Positions 39,348-48,603 are shown, counted from the first letter of the stretch. The stretch is 64,000 nucleotides of DNA from Actinobacteria bacterium IMCC26103 (GCA_002284875.1 CP015604.1:1054001-1118000); one strand, 5' to 3'. Numbers and translations are program-made. Notes: generated by a model not told the origin, from the sequence alone.

Positions 39348-40574
39348 ATGAAGCGATATAGAGAACTCTTTGCGATCCCAAATGTTTGGGTACTAGTTCT
39401 CGCTGCATTTCCAGCGCGGGTTGCCTATGGAATGGTCGCGCTCTCCATTTTTTTTAAGACCCAACAGACAACTGGATCTGTCGCCCTTGCCGGACTTGCC
39501 ATCGGAATTAACTCGGTAGCTGGTGCTGCAACTGCCGGATTGCGCGGCACATTGATGGATCGATTTGGTCAGAAGTGGCCGCTACGTATCTTTGTTCCAG
39601 GTTATGCCGGAATGATGTTGGTGCTAAACACTATGGAGAATAAGAATGCAATTCTCTTGGCCGCCTTCATTATGGGAATAAGCGCTCCCCCAATTAACTT
39701 ATCGGTTCGCCCGTTATGGAAGATGATTGTTCCAAAAGATTACCTACGTACTGCTTACGCCGTTGATACATCGGTCATGAGCACAGCTGGCGTAATCGGA
39801 CCAGTTGTTGCTACATCGCTCGCACTTTCATCGCACCCCGGTAGCGCGCTAGTTGTGGCTTCAATATTTATGGCCGTCGGTGGTGGCTCACTTGCACTTA
39901 CACGCGTTTCACGTGACTGGATACCCGAGAAGAAAGATGCTGATCACACATCTATTTGGCGCAATAAGGCGATTCAACTTTTGATGATTGAGGGATGTTT
40001 TATCGGTTTTGGTTGGGGAGTCTTTGATGTAGCAGTCCCAGCCTTTGCTACTTTAGAAGGAGTTCCCCATCGCACTGCTTGGGTCTTTACCGCCATGGGC
40101 GTTGCCAATATTGTGGGTGGCTTACTCGGTGGGCTAGTTTCTAAAAAAGTTTCTGCACTAAAGGCGATGCGCCTGACCTACTTTGTTTGGATCTTTATCT
40201 CGATTCCAATTGTCTTTACCTATCCCGGTTGGTCGATGGCGGTAGCGGGTGCCTTCCTTGGTTTAATCGGTGGAACTATCCAAGTCTTTTATTGGGAAGT
40301 TATGGAGGCGGTTCGTCCGAAAGGATCTGCGGTTGGCATGATGGGTTGGATCTGGACAGTCGAAGGAACGCTAATGTCGATTGGTTCAGCTGCCGGTGGC
40401 TGGATCGCCGAAACTTATTCGCCGCGCTTTGCTATGTCGATTACATCTTTCACAATTATCACCGGATTTATAATCTTAACTTTAGGACGCAAACGCTTGG
40501 CTGCCGCAGATCGAATACCAACTGAGGAAGAAGTTCTTGCTGCTATGTCTGATAATTCGCCAACTACTTCCTAA
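39348..40574 (+). CDS. Major facilitator superfamily transporter
   Basis: A 408-residue membrane protein with about eleven or twelve hydrophobic segments. The loop between helices 2 and 3 carries RGTLMDRFGQKWPLRI, a version of the MFS signature G-x3-D-R-x-G-x2. A second half begins after the charged loop at about 195-210 (DWIPEKKDADHTSIWRNKAI). The substrate cannot be predicted; the layout resembles drug or metabolite exporters. It diverges from rpsA and converges on polA, with 16 bases between the stops. Confidence 0.85.
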   Translation: MKRYRELFAIPNVWVLVLAAFPARVAYGMVALSIFFKTQQTTGSVALAGLAIGINSVAGAATAGLRGTLMDRFGQKWPLRIFVPGYAGMMLVLNTMENKNAILLAAFIMGISAPPINLSVRPLWKMIVPKDYLRTAYAVDTSVMSTAGVIGPVVATSLALSSHPGSALVVASIFMAVGGGSLALTRVSRDWIPEKKDADHTSIWRNKAIQLLMIEGCFIGFGWGVFDVAVPAFATLEGVPHRTAWVFTAMGVANIVGGLLGGLVSKKVSALKAMRLTYFVWIFISIPIVFTYPGWSMAVAGAFLGLIGGTIQVFYWEVMEAVRPKGSAVGMMGWIWTVEGTLMSIGSAAGGWIAETYSPRFAMSITSFTIITGFIILTLGRKRLAAADRIPTEEEVLAAMSDNSPTTS

Positions 40575-40590
40575 CTAGCGCTATCTATCT

Positions 40591-43188
40591 TTAATGTGCT
40601 GCTTCATTCCAACTCTTACCAATTCCAACGCTCACATCTAACGGCGCCTTTAGCGGATAGGCCGCAGCCATTTCACGGCGAACTAAGGCTGCTAACTTCT
40701 CTTCTTCGCCAGCGACAACTTCCAAGATCAATTCATCATGGACCTGTAATAACAAGCGAGATCCTAGTTTTTCGTTAACCAGGGCTGACTGAACATTTAA
40801 CATTGCTTGTTTAATGATGTCGGCGGCAGATCCTTGGATCGGTGCGTTCAGGGCCATCCGTTCTGCAATCTCACGGCGCTGGCGATTGTCATGCAGCAGA
40901 TCAGGCAGGTAGCGACGCCGCCCCATAACTGTTTCGGTGTAACCAACTTTGCGCGCTTCCACAACAACGCTACTTAGGTAATCACGAATTCCACCGAAGC
41001 GAAGAAAGTACTTATCCATTAACTCTTGGGCCGCAGGTGGAGATAGATCTAATTGGACCGCTAAACCATATGCGCTAAGTCCGTATGCCAATCCATATGA
41101 CATCGCTTTAATTTGGCGGCGCATCTCCGGATCAACATCGGTTGCTGCAACTCCAAAGACCAGCGCTGCAACAGTAGCGTGAAGATCTTCACCAGTTTCA
41201 AAAGCGGCAAGCAGGCCCGCATCATTTGATAAGTGGGCCATGATGCGCATTTCGATCTGACTGTAATCTGCGGTGAGCAACGATGTGTATCCAGCGCCGG
41301 CTATAAAAGCGTTGCGAATGCTTCGCCCTTCTTCAGTGCGAACTGGAATGTTTTGCAAGTTCGGTCCAACCGAAGATAAACGTCCCGTGGCGGCAACAGT
41401 CTGCGCAAAATGGGTGCGGATGCGACCATCCGAACCAATTTCGGCAATTAAACCTTCAACGGTAGTGCCGAGTTTTTTGGTCTCGCGGATACGTAGCAGT
41501 GATTCCAGTAATGGGTGTTTGGTTTTCTCAAATAGCCAATTAAGCGCTTCGGCATCGGTGGTAAATCCAGTCTTTATCTTCTTAGTCTTAGGAAGGTTTA
41601 ACTCTTCAAAGAGAACAACTTGAAGTTGCTTAGGTGATGCCACATTAAATTCGTGGCCGGCTGCAAGATGTGCAGCCTTTGTCTCCCGCGCTACTTCACC
41701 TTCAAAGAAAGTAGCCAGCTTTTCTAGCTCTTTGCGATCCACCGCGATGCCACGATTTTCCATAATCGCCAATAGCTGCGCGATAGGAAGCTCCAGATCG
41801 GTAAATAGTTTTAAGACGCCGCGATCTTGCATTTCAGTTCCCAGAGATTTACGCAAAGTGAAAAGTGCGGCTGCGCTAGTTAAGAGTGATTGCTCAGGTG
41901 ATGAAGTATCAATAACTGCGCCATCTCCCCAACGCTCCAGCAGATCACTTAGCTCTTGTGCGCGAACACCTGGATTTACTAGATAAGCAGCAAGTGCGGT
42001 ATCAAATACAACACCGGCAAAGAGATTTTCACGGGCCAGGGATTTGGCATCGTGGGCAATCTTGGCAATTTTTATATCTTGAGCCCACGTACCCATCTGA
42101 GATGAATGGACTAGATGTACATCAGTTGGTGAAAAGGCAACTGCGTAACGATGCAACTTCTCATCTTGTAATTCAAATGCCAAGGCAATCTCACCGGTAT
42201 GTCCTGAGATCATGACATCAACTTCGGCAGGAGTTAGCACTCCCCCTTCCAGCGCTGGTGCAAAAAGGGTTAACTCATCAAGTGCTTCCACTTTCTTCGT
42301 AACCGTTGCAGCTTTAAGTATTGGTTTGAGGCGATCCTTTAGGGTACGAAATTCCAACTGTTCAAATAACTTGGTGAGGTCTGCCTCATCAACGCCCGGC
42401 CACATAAGCGCATCGACCTCGTAATCAATCGGCGCATCATGAATCAATTGCGTTAACTCGCGATTGCGAATTACATCATTTATATTATCGCGCAGTGATT
42501 GTCCGACTTTGCCGCCGACCTTATCTACATTGGCAATTAGCTCCTGCAAAGACCCATATTCCACAATCCACTTAGCCGCCGTCTTTTCACCAACGCCGGG
42601 AATAGATGGCAAGTTATCGCTGGGGTCTCCGCGCAATGCCGCAAAATCTGGATATTGACCTGGCGACATTCCATATTTCTCAAGGACTGCCTCAGGTGTC
42701 ATCCGTACCATTTCAGATACACCACGTTTGGGATATAAAACTGTGGTCTTATCAGTAACAAGTTGGAAGCTATCGCGATCGCCGGTACAAATCAGGACTT
42801 GCGCACCTTCACGTTCTGCCTGTTTGGTAATGGTTGCGATGAGGTCATCTGCTTCATAACCTTCCAGAGCAAATTGGGTAATTCCAAAGCCAGTTACTAG
42901 CTCATTGAGAAATGACATCTGCGAGCGAAATTCATCAGGAGTCTTGGCGCGATTGGCTTTGTATTCGGGAAAAATATCGGTGCGAAAAGTCTTTCGCGAT
43001 ACATCAAAGGCCACCGCGACGTGAGTTGGCTTCTCATCTTTTAAGAGTGAGATCAACATCGTGGCAAAGCCATAGATAGCGTTGGTATGTTGCCCTTGCG
43101 CTGTTGTGAAATTTTCTGCAGGTAAGGCAAAGAAGGCGCGATATGCCATCGAATGGCCATCAATTAGGAGTAATCGTTTCTGAGCCAT
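40591..43188 (-). CDS. polA: DNA polymerase I
   Basis: It fills gaps in repair and Okazaki-fragment processing. The 865 residues consist of a 5' nuclease domain (LLLIDGHSMAYRAFFALP, GYEADDLIAT, CTGDRDSFQLV), a middle 3'-5' exonuclease-like domain, and the family A polymerase. Polymerase motif A is DYSQIEMRIMAHLS, motif B RRQIKAMSYGLAYGLSAYG and motif C LQVHDELILEV. The middle domain lacks the acidic DxE of exo I (it reads FELQDEK), so proofreading is probably absent, as in other actinobacterial Pol I. TAGGAT lies 6 bases before the ATG. Confidence 0.96.
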   Translation of the reverse strand: MAQKRLLLIDGHSMAYRAFFALPAENFTTAQGQHTNAIYGFATMLISLLKDEKPTHVAVAFDVSRKTFRTDIFPEYKANRAKTPDEFRSQMSFLNELVTGFGITQFALEGYEADDLIATITKQAEREGAQVLICTGDRDSFQLVTDKTTVLYPKRGVSEMVRMTPEAVLEKYGMSPGQYPDFAALRGDPSDNLPSIPGVGEKTAAKWIVEYGSLQELIANVDKVGGKVGQSLRDNINDVIRNRELTQLIHDAPIDYEVDALMWPGVDEADLTKLFEQLEFRTLKDRLKPILKAATVTKKVEALDELTLFAPALEGGVLTPAEVDVMISGHTGEIALAFELQDEKLHRYAVAFSPTDVHLVHSSQMGTWAQDIKIAKIAHDAKSLARENLFAGVVFDTALAAYLVNPGVRAQELSDLLERWGDGAVIDTSSPEQSLLTSAAALFTLRKSLGTEMQDRGVLKLFTDLELPIAQLLAIMENRGIAVDRKELEKLATFFEGEVARETKAAHLAAGHEFNVASPKQLQVVLFEELNLPKTKKIKTGFTTDAEALNWLFEKTKHPLLESLLRIRETKKLGTTVEGLIAEIGSDGRIRTHFAQTVAATGRLSSVGPNLQNIPVRTEEGRSIRNAFIAGAGYTSLLTADYSQIEMRIMAHLSNDAGLLAAFETGEDLHATVAALVFGVAATDVDPEMRRQIKAMSYGLAYGLSAYGLAVQLDLSPPAAQELMDKYFLRFGGIRDYLSSVVVEARKVGYTETVMGRRRYLPDLLHDNRQRREIAERMALNAPIQGSAADIIKQAMLNVQSALVNEKLGSRLLLQVHDELILEVVAGEEEKLAALVRREMAAAYPLKAPLDVSVGIGKSWNEAAH

Positions 43189-43194
43189 GGCGCC

Positions 43195-43200
43195 ATCCTA
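43195..43200 (-). promoter_or_regulatory. -10 element of polA, leaderless type
   Basis: TAGGAT on the minus strand is followed by GGCGCC (6 bases) and the polA ATG. No Shine-Dalgarno is present. Confidence 0.58.
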
Positions 43201-43222
43201 GAGAAGTAGCGGTTAAATAAGT

Positions 43223-43228
43223 TACTAT
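43223..43228 (+). promoter_or_regulatory. -10 element of the thioesterase gene, near-leaderless
   Basis: TACTAT is followed by TTCGAACT (8 bases) and the ATG at 43237. It lies in the 48-base gap shared with the divergent polA promoter. Confidence 0.4.
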
Positions 43229-43236
43229 TTCGAACT

Positions 43237-43659
43237 ATGACGCAGCCCGAAAATACCCCAAACTTTTTAGAGATTATTCATGAACGTGGCAGCGGCGCAC
43301 TGGATAAGAAGATGGGTATTGAAATCCTGGAAGCATCCCCGGAGCGTTTAGTCGCTCGCATGCCGGTTGAAGGAAATACTCAGCCAATAGGGCTTTTGCA
43401 CGGCGGAGCCAATGTTGTATTAGCTGAATCACTCGGTTCGATCGGCACCCAATTACATGCCGGTCCTAATCGCAGAATTGTCGGTGTAGATATAAATGCA
43501 ACGCATCACAAATCTGCAACGTCCGGATTTGTGACAGGTGTGGCAACTGCAGTTTCACTTGGTAAAACGCTATGCGTTTACGAGATCGTGATTACCAACG
43601 AACAAGGTCAACGTACTTGTTCAGCACGAATTACTTGTTTGATTCTCGCTGAGAAATAA
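43237..43659 (+). CDS. Hotdog-fold acyl-CoA thioesterase (PaaI / DHNA-CoA hydrolase-like)
   Basis: A 140-residue single hotdog domain. The motif PIGLLHGGANVVLAESLGS, with its His-Gly-Gly and the following catalytic Glu, and GVDINATHHKSATSG are typical of the PaaI/MenI group. Members release CoA from aryl- or acyl-thioesters; the substrate here is not evident. The stop lies 6 bases from the convergent livF stop. Confidence 0.85.
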   Translation: MTQPENTPNFLEIIHERGSGALDKKMGIEILEASPERLVARMPVEGNTQPIGLLHGGANVVLAESLGSIGTQLHAGPNRRIVGVDINATHHKSATSGFVTGVATAVSLGKTLCVYEIVITNEQGQRTCSARITCLILAEK

Positions 43660-43665
43660 ACTGAG

Positions 43666-44385
43666 TTAGTGAGCGCCAGTACCGAGGTATGCCTCGCGTA
43701 CTGCTGGATCGTTAAGTAGATCAGAAGCCTTAGCTTCCTTAACGACATTTCCGGTCTCGAGAATATAAGCACGGTGGGCGCGTTGTAACGCTTGCTGTGC
43801 ATTCTGTTCAACGAGAAGGATTGTTACGCCAGTCTTATTGATCTCGGTAATGATGCGGAAGATATTGGCGATCATTTGTGGGGCAAGTCCCATAGATGGT
43901 TCATCGAGAAGCAAGACTTTGGGACGCGCCATAAGTGCGCGACCGATCGCAAGCATCTGTTGTTCTCCGCCAGATAACGTTCCGCCAGCTTGCGAGATGC
44001 GCTCTTTCAAACGTGGGAAGAGCGTGTAGACCTTATCTAAATCTTCGGCCATCTCCTTTTTGCGATCATGGCGATGGAACTTTCCCATCTCCAAATTCTC
44101 TAGAACTGTCATACCCGGAAAAATTCCGCGACCTTCGGGGGCTTGTGATAGACCAAGGTCAACGCGCTTGTGGGCTGGAACGCCAGTTATATCTTCACCA
44201 TTGAAGATGATCTGACCGCTAGTTGCGGGGCGAAGACCGGAAATAGTCTTAAGCATCGTGGTCTTACCGGCACCGTTAGCACCGATTAAGGTAACAATTT
44301 CACCTTCGTTTACAACGATTGAGATGCCCTTAATAGCTTCAATCTTGCCGTAGTGAACGTGGAGATCTTTAATTTCAAGACGCAT
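43666..44385 (-). CDS. livF: Branched-chain amino-acid ABC transporter ATPase LivF
   Basis: One of two cytoplasmic ATPases of the Liv importer, 239 residues long. Walker A is GANGAGKTT, the signature LSGGEQQMLAIGRALM and Walker B VLLLDEPSMGLAP. It overlaps livG by 11 bases and has AGGAG upstream. It is the last gene of livK-livH-livM-livG-livF. Confidence 0.95.
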   Translation of the reverse strand: MRLEIKDLHVHYGKIEAIKGISIVVNEGEIVTLIGANGAGKTTMLKTISGLRPATSGQIIFNGEDITGVPAHKRVDLGLSQAPEGRGIFPGMTVLENLEMGKFHRHDRKKEMAEDLDKVYTLFPRLKERISQAGGTLSGGEQQMLAIGRALMARPKVLLLDEPSMGLAPQMIANIFRIITEINKTGVTILLVEQNAQQALQRAHRAYILETGNVVKEAKASDLLNDPAVREAYLGTGAH

Positions 44386-45151
44386 CTGCAGGCACTCCTA
44401 GGTAAGCCTCGATTACGCGAGGGTCGTTTTGTACTACAGCTGGAGAATCATCAGCGATCTTGGTTCCGAAATCTAGAACGGCAACCCGATCTGAAATTCC
44501 CATAATCAACGACATATCGTGCTCGATGAGAAGAACTGTGTATCCAGCATCGCGAACCTTCTTAATAGTTGCGCCAAGTTCAACTTTCTCTTGTGGGTTA
44601 AAGCCGGCTGCTGGTTCATCAAGGAGCAAGAGTTTTGGAGATGTGCCCATTGCGCGCGCAATTTCTAAGCGACGCTGTACTCCATATGGAAGATTCTTTG
44701 CCAGGCGATCTGCGTATTCATCGATTCCGATAAATTGCAGGATCTCATGTGCCTTAGCGCGGTTCTCTTTCTCTTCCCGACGTGCACGAGGTGTACCAAA
44801 AAGTGCACCGACTAGGCCGCTCTTCTTATGTACATCAGTTGCGGTAATAACATTTTCCAGGGTTGTCATATCGCCAAATAAACGAATGTTCTGGAAGGTA
44901 CGAGCAACGCCAAGGCCAGTGATCTGGAAGCGCTTGCGACCTGCCAAGTTGTGGCCATCGAAAGTAACTGAACCAGATGTTGCTTGATAAACACCAGTGA
45001 TCACGTTAAAGACGGTTGTCTTACCGGCGCCGTTAGGGCCGATCAAGGCCAGAATTTCGCCTTCGCGAACTTCTAGGTTCACTTCATTTAGAGCGGTCAC
45101 GCCACCGAATTTCATGGTGAGGTTTTCAAGTTTTAATAGGACCTTTGACAT
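44375..45151 (-). CDS. livG: Branched-chain amino-acid ABC transporter ATPase LivG
   Basis: The second ATPase of the importer, 258 residues. Walker A is GPNGAGKTT. The LivG-type insert VARTFQNIRLFGDMTTLENV follows, and Walker B is LLLLDEPAAGFNP. Instead of LSGGQ the signature region reads NLPYGVQRRLEIARAM, as usual for LivG. One-base overlap with livM (TAATG). Confidence 0.95.
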   Translation of the reverse strand: MSKVLLKLENLTMKFGGVTALNEVNLEVREGEILALIGPNGAGKTTVFNVITGVYQATSGSVTFDGHNLAGRKRFQITGLGVARTFQNIRLFGDMTTLENVITATDVHKKSGLVGALFGTPRARREEKENRAKAHEILQFIGIDEYADRLAKNLPYGVQRRLEIARAMGTSPKLLLLDEPAAGFNPQEKVELGATIKKVRDAGYTVLLIEHDMSLIMGISDRVAVLDFGTKIADDSPAVVQNDPRVIEAYLGVPADAS

Positions 45152-46188
45152 TAGGCGCTTGCTCCTTTCTTAACCAAAGCTTTTTCTCGTTTCTTACGAG
45201 GTAACAAGCCATCTGGACGGAAGTTCATAACTACAACCAATACGAGACCAAAGACCAATAGACGCGCATCAGAGATAAAGCGGATTCGATCTGGTAGATA
45301 ACCCAAGATCGCACCACCAAGAATTACACCCCAGATATTTCCAATTCCACCAAAGACCACACAGGCCAAGATCAGAATCGAAACGTTAAGGGTAAACATC
45401 TCTGGTGAGATAAAGAGGTTCTTAGCTGCATAGAGAACGCCGGCTGCTCCACCAATTGCTGCGCCTAATGTAAATGACCAGATCTTATATTTAAGAGTTG
45501 GAACGCCCATGAGTTCTGCAGCATCTTCATCTTGGCGAATTGCCTCCCAAGCGCGACCTGGGCGGCGCACAGTTAAGCGGCGAATCATCCAGATAGTTAA
45601 CAAGATCATTACTAAAACAACCCAGAAGAAGAGCTTCTGGTCATCTAGTGCAAACTCTTTGCCAAGAATTGGAGGTGGCATCTGAATGCCTGAGATTCCA
45701 TTAGGACCATTTGTCCAAGAAACGTTAAGAGCAACGATACGAATGATTTCACCAAAGCCTAAGGTGACGATCGCTAGATAATCGCCACGCAGACGCAACG
45801 TTGGGATACCGAGTAAGACACCTGCAAACATCGCAGCGCCAATACCAATTGGCATGATCTCCCAGGTATTAAGCCCGGTATGCATGCTTAATAAACCATT
45901 TGTGTAGGCACCGATTGCAAAGAAAGCAACGTAACCTAAGTCGAGCATTCCTGATTTACCGACCACGATATTTAAGCCAAGCGACATCAAAACGAAAATG
46001 GCTACTGGATAAACCAAGACTGCGTCATATGCTGCAACTGGCGTAGCTAAAAATGACGCACCAGCAAATGGCAGCAGCGCTGCGAGAGTAATAGTTACTA
46101 AAACAATTGCCACACGTTGGTAGCGGTTAGAGCGCTCCCAAATACCAGCACCGAAATCGCGAAGGTTAAAGTTCTTCATAATATTCAC
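45151..46188 (-). CDS. livM: Branched-chain amino-acid ABC transporter permease LivM
   Basis: A 345-residue membrane permease with about eight to nine helices and the family stretches LGLNIVVGKSGMLDLGYVAFFAIGAY and GRAWEAIRQDEDAAELMGV (the ATPase-coupling loop). It lies 1 base after livH, with AGGTG before the ATG. Confidence 0.95.
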   Translation of the reverse strand: MNIMKNFNLRDFGAGIWERSNRYQRVAIVLVTITLAALLPFAGASFLATPVAAYDAVLVYPVAIFVLMSLGLNIVVGKSGMLDLGYVAFFAIGAYTNGLLSMHTGLNTWEIMPIGIGAAMFAGVLLGIPTLRLRGDYLAIVTLGFGEIIRIVALNVSWTNGPNGISGIQMPPPILGKEFALDDQKLFFWVVLVMILLTIWMIRRLTVRRPGRAWEAIRQDEDAAELMGVPTLKYKIWSFTLGAAIGGAAGVLYAAKNLFISPEMFTLNVSILILACVVFGGIGNIWGVILGGAILGYLPDRIRFISDARLLVFGLVLVVVMNFRPDGLLPRKKREKALVKKGASA

Positions 46189-46189
46189 C

Positions 46190-47140
46190 TTAAGCCCTTG
46201 TCTGGGTGACGGCTTCTCCGAATAAGCCAGAAGGCTTAAAGAGAAGGACTAATACGAGCACAATAAAGATCGTTACTGATTTCCATTGGGTACCGAGGAT
46301 TGCAGAGGCGTAAACCTCGGCCAAACCCAGGGAGACTCCCCCGAAGAAAGCGCCTCGGATATTGCCGATTCCGCCGATAACGGCTGCAGTAAAGGCGGCA
46401 AGGCCCATAGTGAAACCGATATTAAATTTGGTGTACTCGTAAACAGTTATATAGAAGAATCCGGCCGCACCTGTTGCTAGTCCTCCGACTAAAAAAGTTG
46501 TAGTAATTACGCGGTTTAAGTTAATACCCATCAATTTGGCGGCATCTTCATTCATAGATACTGCGCGAATGGCTTTGCCCATGCGAGATAGCTTTACGAA
46601 GCGCTCGAGAATGATAAAAATCGCGCCTGCTGCCATGATGGTAATTAAAGTATCTAGGCGAATTTGTGCGCCCCAGACTTCAACCAAGATTACCTTTTCA
46701 AGGATTCGGGGTGAACCAACTGGACGTGATGCAGTTAGCAGACGCATGACTTCGGAAAGCACCATTGACATTCCAATTGCAGAGATCAGAGTTGCTAAGC
46801 GGTTTGTACCTTTAGCACGTAAGCGGCGATAGGCGACAAATTCAACGGTGACTGCTGTTAGTCCGGCAAATGCCATTGAGGCAAAGAGTTGAATAAAGAG
46901 AACCAGCGCGAGTTTGGCACCGTGCGCCGGTTCTGAGGTCTGGTTATATCCAAAAAGATCACGGCTGGCGACGATCGCGCCGAATGTTCCCCACATAAAG
47001 ATTTCAGAGTTAGCAAAGTTGATCATACGAAGAACGCCATAAACCATGGTGTACCCCAGTGCGATCAAGACATAGATAAATCCGAGTGCGATACCCGAAA
47101 TCGTCAGTTGCCAGAACTGATCAATAAAGACTGTAAACAT
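46190..47140 (-). CDS. livH: Branched-chain amino-acid ABC transporter permease LivH
   Basis: A 316-residue permease with GFIYVLIALGYTMVYGVLRMINFANSE at the N-terminus and the coupling loop GKAIRAVSMNEDAAKLMGIN. AAAGGGGCGAG lies before the ATG. A 152-base gap with a strong hairpin separates it from livK. Confidence 0.95.
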   Translation of the reverse strand: MFTVFIDQFWQLTISGIALGFIYVLIALGYTMVYGVLRMINFANSEIFMWGTFGAIVASRDLFGYNQTSEPAHGAKLALVLFIQLFASMAFAGLTAVTVEFVAYRRLRAKGTNRLATLISAIGMSMVLSEVMRLLTASRPVGSPRILEKVILVEVWGAQIRLDTLITIMAAGAIFIILERFVKLSRMGKAIRAVSMNEDAAKLMGINLNRVITTTFLVGGLATGAAGFFYITVYEYTKFNIGFTMGLAAFTAAVIGGIGNIRGAFFGGVSLGLAEVYASAILGTQWKSVTIFIVLVLVLLFKPSGLFGEAVTQTRA

Positions 47141-47230
47141 CTCGCCCCTTTAATATGTCGCTGCGGTCACTGCACGGTTTGAATAGATCAAGTCGGTGAA
47201 ATCTACTTTAATTTTGAGTTAATTAAAAGC

Positions 47231-47270
47231 CAACGGGCGAGTTGATTCTTGCGAATCAACTCGCCCGTTG
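47231..47270 (-). terminator. Strong hairpin between livK and livH (partial terminator / mRNA processing signal)
   Basis: A perfect 18-bp stem with a 4-base loop; one arm is CAACGGGCGAGTTGATTC and the other its exact complement. On the minus strand it is followed by GCTTTTAATTAA. It lies 23 bases after the livK stop and about 90 bases before livH. Such intergenic hairpins often let the binding-protein mRNA accumulate above the permease mRNA. The rest of the 152-base gap shows no clear promoter. Confidence 0.85.
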
Positions 47271-47292
47271 GGGTCAAGCAATTACTTCAGAG

Positions 47293-48453
47293 TTAGGCTA
47301 CTGGGCCCTTGTTAACAAGCGTTCCGCCTGTTACTAGGAAGCCAGCAAAGCCACCTTCTGAGATATCGCCATGTTGGTTGAACTTGATGTTCGCACCAGC
47401 AATACCCTTGAAGTTGTAGCTCTTTACCCACTTGTTCATCGCTGCGCGAGTTGTCTTTCCATTCTTGATACCAGAAAGGAAGATATTTGCAGCATCGATC
47501 GATTCAACAGCGTAAACGCCAGATGAAACACCGATCTTTGCCTTGAAGTCAGCTTCGATCTTTGGATCAACATCAGCAAGACCGGCTACGCCAGTTAGCT
47601 TTGCACCTTCGCCAGCCTTACCGGCGAGAACTGCGAACTGCTGGTTGAATACTCCGTCGCCACCAGCGAATGTCGCTGTTGAACCTGAGTCACGAAGTTG
47701 CTTTACGAATACTGCAGCTTGGCTGTAGTAACCGGTGTAGATAACAACGTTTGCGCCAGCTGACTTGATCTTGGCGATTGTTGGGCTGAAGTCTGTTGTT
47801 GTGTTAGGAACTGAATCTCCACCAACAAGAGTTGCACCCTTGACGTTCTTGAGTGCAGCTTCAACATATCCACGTAGTGGAACAGCGTATGAAGACTGGT
47901 CATCGAATACGAAGACCTTTGCAGCAGTGTTTCCTGCTGTTGCAAACTTCGCAAGAGCTGGACCCTGCTTGTCATCAGTTGCTACGACGCGGTGGAAAAT
48001 TGGGCGGCCGTAATCTGACTTAGCTGTTGGGCTCTTTGGATCTGTTAGTGATACGCGAGTTGCAGATGGTGAGATAACTGTGAGGTTACCTGCCTTGTAG
48101 TAAGGAAGTGATGCGATTGTTGCACCTGAGTAAGCAGGACCAATAAGACCGATGATCTTTGTGTTGGTTCCAACTCCTGGAGCTACCTTTGAAGCTACAG
48201 CTGGATCTCCTTCGTCATCTACTGAAACGAGGTTGATCTTGTAACCTGGGTTAGCTGCCTCAAATACCTTGATTGCATACTTAACACCGTTTTGCTCGTC
48301 GATACCTGTTGAGGCTTCTCCACCTGAAAGTGGGCCTTGGTATGCCAGAGTGAATGTCTTTGTTGCAGCTGATGCAGATGTTGTTGCAAATGCGCCAAAT
48401 GAAAGCGCGATTGCGGCAACGATTGCAGCAGAAGCTTTGATCTTCTTGTTCAT
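47293..48453 (-). CDS. livK: Branched-chain amino-acid ABC transporter substrate-binding protein
   Basis: The extracellular binding protein of the importer: 386 residues from MNKKIKASAAIVAAIALSF. The signal peptide ends near TSASA-ATK, followed by a Leu/Ile/Val-binding fold (LAYQGPLSGGEASTG, GPAYSGATIASLPYY, IYTGYYSQAAVFVKQL). The whole protein has no cysteine, so there is no lipobox and no lipid anchor. AGGAAGG precedes the ATG. A longer frame to 48534 would span the promoter and is rejected. Ligand choice within amino acids or amides cannot be fixed by sequence alone. Confidence 0.92.
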   Translation of the reverse strand: MNKKIKASAAIVAAIALSFGAFATTSASAATKTFTLAYQGPLSGGEASTGIDEQNGVKYAIKVFEAANPGYKINLVSVDDEGDPAVASKVAPGVGTNTKIIGLIGPAYSGATIASLPYYKAGNLTVISPSATRVSLTDPKSPTAKSDYGRPIFHRVVATDDKQGPALAKFATAGNTAAKVFVFDDQSSYAVPLRGYVEAALKNVKGATLVGGDSVPNTTTDFSPTIAKIKSAGANVVIYTGYYSQAAVFVKQLRDSGSTATFAGGDGVFNQQFAVLAGKAGEGAKLTGVAGLADVDPKIEADFKAKIGVSSGVYAVESIDAANIFLSGIKNGKTTRAAMNKWVKSYNFKGIAGANIKFNQHGDISEGGFAGFLVTGGTLVNKGPVA

Positions 48454-48481
48454 GTATTGCCTTCCTGTTTTTTCTTGCATG

Positions 48482-48493
48482 TGTCCCGGGACA
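48482..48493. promoter_or_regulatory. Perfect palindrome in the livK leader
   Basis: TGTCCCGGGACA is a perfect 12-base palindrome about 30 bases upstream of the livK ATG and just downstream of the predicted transcription start, a position suited to a repressor or a small RNA hairpin. No regulator is identified. Confidence 0.35.
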
Positions 48494-48504
48494 GGGAGGC
48501 TGAA

Positions 48505-48534
48505 AGTGTAAAGGCAGGCGTAAGGATCTATCAA
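48505..48534 (-). promoter_or_regulatory. livK promoter
   Basis: On the minus strand TTGATA (48534-48529), an 18-base spacer and TACACT (48510-48505) form a good housekeeping-type promoter. The leader would be about 45 bases and carries an AGGAAGG ribosome-binding site. This contrasts with the leaderless starts common elsewhere in the window. Confidence 0.6.
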
Positions 48535-48603
48535 CCTGAGGTTGAGCGTGGAGATATAAAGGTTTGGTTACGTTATTGCCGCTTTTGAACCCTTTTTCAG
48601 AGG

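Noticed and set aside
48454-48534. Longer N-terminus for LivK
   Set aside because: It would span the livK promoter and leader and put 27 residues before a normal signal peptide; AGGAAGG supports the ATG at 48453.
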